Assembly (NCBI GenBank): GCA_964383325.1
Contig: CAYLGY010000023.1
Coordinates: 1 to 32,188 of the forward strand
Length of the DNA stretch: 32,188 bases
Reading direction: 5' to 3'
Source of the DNA: CAYLGY01 sp964383325
GTDB taxonomy: Bacteria > Pseudomonadota > Alphaproteobacteria > Rhizobiales > Rhizobiaceae
Position numbers and translations under genes: made by a program. The notes beneath the pieces are model-generated. The model searched no databases, was not told the DNA's origin, and saw only the letters and a program-made list of their open reading frames with translations. Below are positions 1-6,376 of this stretch, piece by piece. The number at the start of each line of letters is the position of its first letter. Positions within the stretch are counted from its first letter, which is position 1.

Positions 1-5
1 TGTTG

Positions 6-54
6 GCGCAGGTTCTTGTCCGGAAAGCGGAGACCACTTTCCGGGAACCTGCGC
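6..54. repeat. interrupted palindrome (two-part 18-bp stem)
   Basis: The outer arms GCGCAGGTTC (6-15) and GAACCTGCGC (45-54) are exact reverse complements. The inner arms CCGGAAAG (20-27) and CTTTCCGG (37-44) are also exact. Only four bases (16-19) bulge out on the left arm, and the apical loop is nine bases (28-36). The element abuts the lipocalin gene, whose TAG stop at 54-56 shares base 54 with it. No T tract follows on the minus strand, so it is not a canonical intrinsic terminator. The CCGGAAA/TTTCCGG core resembles dispersed intergenic palindromes of rhizobial genomes; that resemblance is from memory and untested. Confidence 0.6.
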
Positions 55-1130
55 TATGGCGCGTATCCCGTCATCTCGAGATAGCCGCGGCCCGAATGCG
101 TGCCGGATACACGAACCGGTCCTTCCCAATAGGGGATGGTGAGATCCATCCAGGATTGAGGATTCAACGCCTCCACGGTGATATCGAGCGATCTTTCTGG
201 CAGGACCAGCCGCCACCTTGTCGGGATGGTGCGGCCCGCAACGCGCTTATGTTCCGCCGGCGTGGCGGTCAGCTGGCCATGCCCGTACGCCTTGACCGTC
301 CCGTCCGGCAGGATCCAGCTGGCGGAAGTGAAGCTGTCGCCGTCCGTGCTGCGCAAGCGGAAGCCCATCAGCTTCTCCCCTGTATCAAGGGCAAGCGAGA
401 ACCAGTCCCAGCCTGTCTGGTCCGCCGCGAGAGGCTGCGAGGACCATTCGCGGTCGAGCCAGGCCGTACCTTCCACCGCGACTTCACCCTCTGGCAGGAC
501 GAGCATGCCCCTCACCGCGAGAAAGGGCTGCGAGTAGTAATGGCTGGCCTGCCCACGTTGCGATTTCACCGAATAGCCCGCATCGCCGTGCAGGACGACC
601 GGTCCTTTGGCTTCCATGCGAAGATCATAGGCAAAGTCAGGCCCGGCAGCGGTCAGGAACAGTTCCCCGTCGAAGCGCTCGCCGGCGAGGCGCCATTCAT
701 CAATCCATGCTGCGAAAGGCTCCACCGTCACGCCGGCCTGTCCTGTGCCGCCGCGGGCAAATCGTTCCGTGGCGTAATGCGCGGCTTCACTGGTGATGGC
801 GGCGTGGCCGAACCAGAGCTGCGATGCGTCCGGATCGTCTGCGCCGGGCGGGGCCAGGGCGGATCGGAACAAGGTCCATTGCAGGCCGTACTCCCTGCCA
901 TCGTCGCCGGCCAGGTTGGCGGTGACATACCACCATTCGATGCGATGATCCGGATGCGCTCCATGATCACGCGGAAATTGCAACGCAATGCCGGGCTGCG
1001 GGATGGCGAAGCCCTCCGCATCCGAGCCGAGCCCGGCAAAGCCCTGGCCCGCCGCCGGGGCAACCGGCACGAGCAGCAGGATGGCGAGGCTGAGGCAATT
1101 CAGGAATCTGCGGATTGTCCTACCGTTCAT
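54..1130 (-). CDS. secreted lipocalin-like (CrtC/AttH-type) protein
   Basis: This 358-residue protein belongs to the lipocalin-like family of carotenoid 1,2-hydratase (CrtC) and AttH-type 'predicted secreted hydrolases'. A hydrophobic stretch at residues 9-27 followed by AAGQG looks like a cleavable signal peptide, so export to the periplasm is likely. Family signatures are HRIEWWYVT (62-70), YGLQWTLFR (81-89), SHYYSQP (196-202), GTAWLDREWS (221-230) and GWDWFSLAL (240-248), spanning the two calycin-like halves. The ATG at 1130 lies inside the end of the permease gene (11-base overlap), which implies translational coupling. With the ATPase and permease it matches the known ABC-transporter plus AttH arrangement. 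The substrate is unknown. No carotenoid genes are nearby, so a hydratase role is not supported. It may be a lipid-binding or hydrolytic partner of the transporter. Confidence 0.85.
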   Translation of the reverse strand: MNGRTIRRFLNCLSLAILLLVPVAPAAGQGFAGLGSDAEGFAIPQPGIALQFPRDHGAHPDHRIEWWYVTANLAGDDGREYGLQWTLFRSALAPPGADDPDASQLWFGHAAITSEAAHYATERFARGGTGQAGVTVEPFAAWIDEWRLAGERFDGELFLTAAGPDFAYDLRMEAKGPVVLHGDAGYSVKSQRGQASHYYSQPFLAVRGMLVLPEGEVAVEGTAWLDREWSSQPLAADQTGWDWFSLALDTGEKLMGFRLRSTDGDSFTSASWILPDGTVKAYGHGQLTATPAEHKRVAGRTIPTRWRLVLPERSLDITVEALNPQSWMDLTIPYWEGPVRVSGTHSGRGYLEMTGYAP

Positions 1131-3522
1131 TGGCGAAGATCCTCAGCAGTGCCGCCGGCTCCATCCGTGCCAGTCGCAGCGCCGGCCAGGCCGCGGCCAG
1201 GAGCGCAGCGAGGCAGGCGAGCAGGATCAGCAGAAGATAATCCTGCGGAAAGAGAAACATGGGCAAGCGCCAGCCGAAGGCCTCGACATTGACGATGGCG
1301 AGCAGGACCCAGGCCAGTGCCAGGCCGAGCGGCAGCGCGAGCAACGCCGTGATTGCGGCAAGCAGCAGGGCGCGCAGCATCTCCAGTCCCGCGAGATGGC
1401 GCTGCGTCATGCCCATCGCCCAGATCGGAGCGAGCTGCGGCAAGCGCAGGGCAGCGAGCGTGAGCAGGCTCATCAACATGGCGAAGGCGGCAACTGCCAG
1501 CGTCAGGACGCTCAGCGCGCCGGTTACCGAAAAAGTCCGTTCGAAGATCGACAGCGAGTAGGCCTTCAGCGCGGCCTGGTCGAGAATATTCTCCGGCGCA
1601 AGACCGAGCTCGTCGATCAGCGCTTGCCGCAGCGCTTCCGGATCGCTTGTTCGGATGCCGTAACGGGTGGGAACGATGTCCGGATAGGTTTCGATGAACA
1701 GCTGCTCACCGACAAGTGCCTCGCCGACCGGATTGCCGTAATCGCCTACGATGCCGGCGACGGGCAGTCTCAGGTCCGGCCCAAGCGCCAGCATTGCGCC
1801 TGGCCGCAGCCCCGCCCGCCGCGCCAGCTGTTCATTGATGATCGTCGCCCTACCGGCTGCGACCGCATCCCAGGCATCCGGAGCGGCCTCGAGGAAGCGC
1901 CAGTTGCTGCGATGGGTTTCCCCGACGCGCACGCCTTCGATCCTGCCGGGAAGGCCGGCGAGCGTCGCATCGGTGGCCAGACTCGGCAATATGGCTTCGG
2001 CGCGGTCGTGCAGGAAGCGCTCGAACCGCTCCCGGTCGCCGATTCCCGTCGCATCGACATAGAGTTCGGCGGCGAGGCGCTGGTCGAGAAAGCCGATGAA
2101 GGTCAGGCGAAAGCTTGAAACCATTGTCGAGACGCCGATATTGGCAGCCAAGGCAAGCAGCAGCGCCATCAGGGCGAGGCCGAGGCCAGGGAGCTGCTGG
2201 CGGCTGTCGGCCCAGAACCATTGCGCCATTGCGCCTTGCGCGAGGCTTTCACCGGATCGCAGCACGAGTGCGAGCAGGGACGGCAAGGACAGCGCCGCGC
2301 CGAGGAGCAGGCACGCCAGCAGGGCAAAGCCGGCCATCAGTCCGTGACTTCCCGCGGCCAGCAGGCCTGCGCCCGACAGGAGCAGCAGCGCCGCCGCCAG
2401 TTGCAGCCGGCGTGTCCGCTGCGAGGCAAGCGACCAGGCGCGGCGACCTGCGCCGGCGAGCACAGGCATTCGCGCCAGCCGGCACAGGGCCCCGAGCGCC
2501 GCGAGCAGCGTGCCGCCGAGCGCCATGCACAGGCCGGCCAGCCACCAGGCCGGCCGAAGCTGCACCTCGCCCGCCACATCGGCGCCATACAGGCCGCGAA
2601 GCGTCGCCGCGACATCCGGCAACAGGAGCGCCGCGACCGCGTAGCCAAGCACGATGCCGAGCGCGCCGGCACCGATGGAAAGCAGGACGAGCTCCAGCAG
2701 GATCAGGCCGACCAGCCGGCGCAGGGGCACGCCGATGGCGCGCAGGGTCCGCACCAGGGGGCGCCGTTGCTCGAAGGCAAGCCCGATGGCGCCGTGGACG
2801 ATGAAGATGCCGACGGCGAAACTGAGAAAGCCGAAGGCGGCAAGGTTCAGGTGAAAACTGTCGGTCAGCCGCGCCACCTCGCTGACGCCGCCGGCCTGAT
2901 GAAGAACGAGGTCCGGCGCGATTTCGCCGAGCGCCTGTTGGCGGACGGGCTGCTGCGGCAGGAGGATCAGGCGGCTGATGCGGCCTTCCCGACCGAGCAG
3001 GGCCTGGGCGACGCGCAGGTCGGCAAGCGCAATGCCGGGCGTAACCGAGCGGTCGGCATGCACCGGATTGGGCAGGTAGGCGGCAAGTTGCCGGGCCGTA
3101 TCCGGATGGGCGACGAGCCATGGCTCGCGGAGGAACTGGACGAGATCGATCCCCGAGACCGCCGCGGCGGCGCTCGAACCCGGCGGCGCCGTCAGCGTAT
3201 CGACGCCGACCAGCCGGATGCCGGGCGAATCGTCAAGCCGCAGGCGGCCCTCGAGGACGGGGCTGACCAGCCAGCCGGCACGGCGCAGCGCGACGAATTG
3301 CGCTTCGCCCATGAGGCCGCCATCGCGGGTCGCGAGATGATCGAACCGGTCTTGCGCCAGCAGGGCGGCCGCGGCGTCATAGCTGGCGCGGGCCTCGGCA
3401 TTGATCGCCTGCACGCCGGACCAGAGCGCGGTCGCCAGTGCAAGCCCGAGGACCAGCGCCAGCAATTGCAGGGGATTGCGCCGCCAGTGCGAGGCAAGCG
3501 CCGAGAGGATTGCGCCATTCAC
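1120..3522 (-). CDS. FtsX/MacB-family ABC transporter permease, 10-TM type
   Basis: This 800-residue inner-membrane permease begins with GTG at 3522, which overlaps the ATPase stop codon (GTGA, 4 bases). An N-terminal membrane segment (about 19-39) is followed by a large extracytoplasmic domain (about 40-225). A core of about six hydrophobic segments comes next (roughly 226-470), then a second extracytoplasmic domain, then three C-terminal segments (about 660-795). That gives about ten segments in a duplicated FtsX layout, like E. coli YbbP rather than four-segment MacB or LolC/E. Such permeases are mechanotransmission (type VII) machines that act on substrates at the outer face of the inner membrane rather than importing them. 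It pairs with the ATPase upstream and the secreted lipocalin-like protein downstream. The substrate cannot be read from the sequence; lipids, lipoproteins or envelope-toxic compounds are guesses. Confidence 0.85.
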   Translation of the reverse strand: MNGAILSALASHWRRNPLQLLALVLGLALATALWSGVQAINAEARASYDAAAALLAQDRFDHLATRDGGLMGEAQFVALRRAGWLVSPVLEGRLRLDDSPGIRLVGVDTLTAPPGSSAAAAVSGIDLVQFLREPWLVAHPDTARQLAAYLPNPVHADRSVTPGIALADLRVAQALLGREGRISRLILLPQQPVRQQALGEIAPDLVLHQAGGVSEVARLTDSFHLNLAAFGFLSFAVGIFIVHGAIGLAFEQRRPLVRTLRAIGVPLRRLVGLILLELVLLSIGAGALGIVLGYAVAALLLPDVAATLRGLYGADVAGEVQLRPAWWLAGLCMALGGTLLAALGALCRLARMPVLAGAGRRAWSLASQRTRRLQLAAALLLLSGAGLLAAGSHGLMAGFALLACLLLGAALSLPSLLALVLRSGESLAQGAMAQWFWADSRQQLPGLGLALMALLLALAANIGVSTMVSSFRLTFIGFLDQRLAAELYVDATGIGDRERFERFLHDRAEAILPSLATDATLAGLPGRIEGVRVGETHRSNWRFLEAAPDAWDAVAAGRATIINEQLARRAGLRPGAMLALGPDLRLPVAGIVGDYGNPVGEALVGEQLFIETYPDIVPTRYGIRTSDPEALRQALIDELGLAPENILDQAALKAYSLSIFERTFSVTGALSVLTLAVAAFAMLMSLLTLAALRLPQLAPIWAMGMTQRHLAGLEMLRALLLAAITALLALPLGLALAWVLLAIVNVEAFGWRLPMFLFPQDYLLLILLACLAALLAAAWPALRLARMEPAALLRIFANER

Positions 3523-4175
3523 GCCAGCCTGCCCTGACGCAGATGCGCCTGACGGCCGAGCCTTGCCGCGAGCCGCATCGAGTGCGTGACCATCAGCAGC
3601 GCTGCGCCAGTCGACGCGACCAGCCCCAGAAACTGATCCATCACCTCATCGGCGGTCGCCTCGTCGAGATTGCCGGTCGGCTCGTCGGCGAGGATCAGTT
3701 GCGGGCGCGCCGCGAGCGCCCGGGCAATCGCGACGCGCTGCTGCTGTCCGCCCGACAGTTGCTCGGGATACTTGTCCAGATGCGGCACAAGGCCGAGCGC
3801 GTTCGCCAGCCGGTCGAGTTCCTGCCGGTCCGCCCTGCCGTTCAGGCGCGCCTGCAATGCGATGTTCGCCGCGATGTCCAGCGAGGGAACCAGATTGAAC
3901 TGCTGGAAGACGATGCCGACGAGATCGCGCCGCAGCCGCGCCCGGCTCGGATCGTCGACGGCGGTGACGTCCTCGCCGGCGAGCAGGATCCGCCCGCCAT
4001 CGGCGGCGTCAAGTCCCGCGACGAGATGCAGGAGGGTACTCTTGCCCGAACCCGATTCCCCCGTCAGCGCCAGCGTTTCCCCGCGGTCAAGTGTCAGCGT
4101 CACGCCGCGCAGCACGGGAACCGGACCTTCCGGACCGGAATAGGACTTCCTGAGGGTATCGATCGAGAGCAACAT
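3519..4175 (-). CDS. ABC transporter ATP-binding protein (LolD/MacB/YbbA type)
   Basis: This 218-residue nucleotide-binding subunit has a complete motif set: Walker A GESGSGKST (39-47), Q-loop in FQQFN (90-94), signature LSGGQQQ (140-146), Walker B LILADEPT (160-167), D-loop NLDEAT (169-174) and switch histidine H198. The short sequence with GEDVTAVDDPSRARLRR (67-83) is typical of the MacB/LolD/YbbA class, which serves FtsX-type permeases. The ATG at 4175 gives the full family length. Its stop overlaps the permease GTG by four bases, so the two subunits should be made in fixed ratio. It sits 44 bases after fumC on the same strand. No promoter is obvious in that gap, so read-through from fumC is possible. 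Confidence 0.92.
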   Translation of the reverse strand: MLLSIDTLRKSYSGPEGPVPVLRGVTLTLDRGETLALTGESGSGKSTLLHLVAGLDAADGGRILLAGEDVTAVDDPSRARLRRDLVGIVFQQFNLVPSLDIAANIALQARLNGRADRQELDRLANALGLVPHLDKYPEQLSGGQQQRVAIARALAARPQLILADEPTGNLDEATADEVMDQFLGLVASTGAALLMVTHSMRLAARLGRQAHLRQGRLA

Positions 4176-4198
4176 CGGCTGGGGCGGCTCCAGGACGA

Positions 4199-4221
4199 GA
4201 ACCGGATCATGACTCCGGTTC
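4199..4221 (-). other. 8-bp hairpin at the end of fumC
   Basis: GAACCGGA (4199-4206) and TCCGGTTC (4214-4221) are perfect reverse complements with a 7-base loop. The hairpin overlaps the fumC stop codon at 4220-4222 and occupies most of the 44-base gap before the ABC ATPase gene. No U-run follows on the minus strand. It could be a weak or Rho-assisted 3' end, or an RNA-stability element between fumC and the transporter operon. Confidence 0.35.
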
Positions 4222-5617
4222 AGGAACGATCACTGCCGATCATCGCGGCAGGCACGACCAGCCTGTCGAACTCCTCGCCCGAGATCAGACCGCTCGCCAG
4301 CGCCTCCTCGCGCAGGGTCGTGCCGTTTTCATGCGCGGCCTTGGCGATGCGCGCAGCCGCGTCATAGCCGATCACCGGCGTCAGCGCCGTGACCAGCATG
4401 AGCGAGCGCGCCATCAATTCCTCGATGCGCTCGCGGTCGGCGCGAATGCCGTCCACGCAATGTTCGGCGAAGGAAACCATCGCATCGCCGAGCAGGCGGA
4501 TCGATTGCAGCACGGCAAGGGCAATAACCGGCTTGAACACGTTCAGCTCGAAATGGCCCTGCGACGCCGCGAAATTGACCGTTGTCTGATTGCCGATCAC
4601 CTGCGCCGCGACCATGGTCAGGGCCTCTGCCTGGGTGGGATTGACCTTGCCCGGCATGATGGAGGAGCCGGGTTCGTTCTCCGGCAGGATCAGCTCGCCA
4701 AGGCCGGCGCGCGGACCCGATCCGAGGAAGCGGATATCATTGGCTACCTTGAACAGATCGCCCGCCAGCGCCGCCAGCGCGCCATGAAAGCCCGCCAGCG
4801 CGCCATGACCGGCCAGCGCTTCGAAGCGGTTCTCGGCCGGGCGGAAAGGCAGGCCGGTGACCTCTCCCATGCGCTCCGCGAAATGTCGTGCGAAGCCCGG
4901 CGGCGCATTCAGGCCGGTGCCCACTGCGGTCCCTCCCTGGGCCAGCGCACAGACGTGATGAAGATTCTCCTCGATGCGCCGGCGGCCAAGATTGAGGGCG
5001 GCGAAATAGCCGGAAAATTCCTGACCGAGCGTCAAGGGCGTCGCATCCTGAGTGTGGGTGCGTCCGATCTTGATGATATCGGAAAATTCTTCGGCCTTGG
5101 CGCGCAGCGCTGCCGACAGCCGGTTCAATGCCGGCAGGAGGACGTCGCGCGTCTGCAGCGCCACCGCGACATGGATGGCGGTCGGGAACGTGTCGTTCGA
5201 CGACTGGCTCTTGTTGACATGATCGTTGGGATGGACGGGCTCCTTCGAGCCGATCTCGCCGCCAAGCATCTGGATGGCGCGGTTGGCGATCACCTCATTG
5301 GCATTCATGTTGGTCTGGGTGCCCGAACCCGTCTGCCAGACGAGAAGCGGGAAATGGTCGTCCAGCCTGCCCTCAGCCACCTCGGTCGCGGCCGCGACGA
5401 TCGCATCGCCGATTCGCGGGTCGAGCCCACCATGCCTCATGTTGGTGAAAGCCGCCACCTGCTTCACCAGGCCCAGCGCATGGATCAGCGGAACCGGCAT
5501 TCTTTCGGTGCCGATCCGGAAGTTCTGCAATGATCGCTGCGTCTGCGCGCCCCAAAGCCGGTCCGACGGAACCTCGATCGGACCGAAGCTGTCTGTTTCG
5601 GTACGTGTGCTTGTCAT
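4220..5617 (-). CDS. fumC: class II fumarate hydratase
   Basis: Fumarase C interconverts fumarate and L-malate in the TCA cycle as an oxygen-stable, iron-free homotetramer in the cytoplasm. Counting from ATG 5617 the protein has 465 residues, the usual family length. The superfamily signature GSSIMPGKVNPTQ lies at 317-329. The catalytic residues fall at the E. coli positions: H188 in GRTHTQD and S318 in the signature loop. WQTGSGTQTNMNANEV (94-109) and HPNDHVNKSQSSNDTFP (129-145) are the substrate-binding regions. A TTG two codons upstream (5623) is possible, but ATG 5617 is preferred. The gene diverges from rpe across 82 bases. The ABC transporter operon follows on the same strand. L-malate production fits with the other carbon genes in the window, but no regulatory link is visible. 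Confidence 0.97.
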   Translation of the reverse strand: MTSTRTETDSFGPIEVPSDRLWGAQTQRSLQNFRIGTERMPVPLIHALGLVKQVAAFTNMRHGGLDPRIGDAIVAAATEVAEGRLDDHFPLLVWQTGSGTQTNMNANEVIANRAIQMLGGEIGSKEPVHPNDHVNKSQSSNDTFPTAIHVAVALQTRDVLLPALNRLSAALRAKAEEFSDIIKIGRTHTQDATPLTLGQEFSGYFAALNLGRRRIEENLHHVCALAQGGTAVGTGLNAPPGFARHFAERMGEVTGLPFRPAENRFEALAGHGALAGFHGALAALAGDLFKVANDIRFLGSGPRAGLGELILPENEPGSSIMPGKVNPTQAEALTMVAAQVIGNQTTVNFAASQGHFELNVFKPVIALAVLQSIRLLGDAMVSFAEHCVDGIRADRERIEELMARSLMLVTALTPVIGYDAAARIAKAAHENGTTLREEALASGLISGEEFDRLVVPAAMIGSDRS

Positions 5618-5699
5618 GGACAAGGTGTGCCTGATATTAGCGCGGTACTCAAGTGCCGGCGCGATGCTGGCGATTCACAATTGCAGAGCGGAGAGAAAT

Positions 5700-6371
5700 T
5701 TGGGCACCACCCTCATCGCGCCTTCCATGCTGGCATCTGATTTTTCCCGTCTTGGCGAGGAAGTCGAAGCCGTCGTCGCTGCCGGCGCCGACTGGATACA
5801 TCTCGACGTCATGGACGGACATTTCGTGCCCAACATCACATTCGGACCTCAGATCATCCGCTCGATCCGCGACCGGACCGACCGGACCTTCGACTGCCAC
5901 CTGATGATCGCACCGGCCGATCCCTATCTGGCGGCCTTCGCCGAGGCCGGTTGCGACATCATCACCGTGCACGCCGAGGCCGGCCCGCATCTGGACCGCT
6001 CGCTGCAGGCCATCCGCAATCTCGGCAGGAAGGCGGGCGTATCGCTGAACCCCTCCACGCCGGAGAGCGCCATCGAATATGTACTCGACCGGCTCGACCT
6101 CATCCTCCTGATGACCGTCAATCCGGGGTTTGGCGGCCAGGCATTCATTCCGGCCGTGATCGAAAAGATCCGCCGGGTAAAGGCCCTGATCGGCGACCGG
6201 CCGATCCGGATCGAGGTGGATGGCGGCATCACGCCCGAGACCGCGCCGCTGGTGGCCAAGGCCGGGGCCGACATACTGGTCGCGGGGTCATCCGTATTCA
6301 GCGGCGGCGACGTCGAAGGCTACCGGCGCAATATCGATGCGCTGCGCATCGCGGTTTCCGGGCAGGCCTGA
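5700..6371 (+). CDS. rpe: ribulose-phosphate 3-epimerase
   Basis: Rpe interconverts D-ribulose 5-phosphate and D-xylulose 5-phosphate in the pentose phosphate pathway (and the Calvin cycle where present). The protein is a 223-residue TIM barrel, normal for the family. Counting from the chosen start, metal and catalytic residues are H34 and D36 in HLDVMDGHFVPN, H67 in CHLM, and D174 in EVDGGI; the phosphate loops are NPGFGGQAF (141-149) and VAGSSVF. The start is a TTG at 5700, six bases after GGAG in GCGGAGAGAAAT. An in-frame ATG at 5664 would add twelve residues but lacks a ribosome-binding site. Only five bases separate its stop from the polA stop on the other strand, leaving no room for a separate terminator. 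Confidence 0.94.
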   Translation: MGTTLIAPSMLASDFSRLGEEVEAVVAAGADWIHLDVMDGHFVPNITFGPQIIRSIRDRTDRTFDCHLMIAPADPYLAAFAEAGCDIITVHAEAGPHLDRSLQAIRNLGRKAGVSLNPSTPESAIEYVLDRLDLILLMTVNPGFGGQAFIPAVIEKIRRVKALIGDRPIRIEVDGGITPETAPLVAKAGADILVAGSSVFSGGDVEGYRRNIDALRIAVSGQA

Positions 6372-6376
6372 ACCGG

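Noticed and set aside
2221..3537. 438-codon plus-strand frame opposite the FtsX permease gene
   Set aside because: It is rich in Gln, Arg and Glu, as expected for the complement of a membrane-protein gene. No start context or family match was seen.
4772..4808. 16-base direct repeat (CGCCAGCGCGCCATGA) at 21-base spacing inside fumC
   Set aside because: The encoded segment aligns without insertion to E. coli FumC, so it reflects similar Gly-Ala-Leu-Ala codons rather than a duplication.
5226..5699. 158-codon upstream extension of rpe
   Set aside because: The extension runs antisense through fumC. Similarity to ribulose-phosphate epimerases begins only at LIAPSMLASDF, and a good ribosome-binding site precedes TTG 5700.
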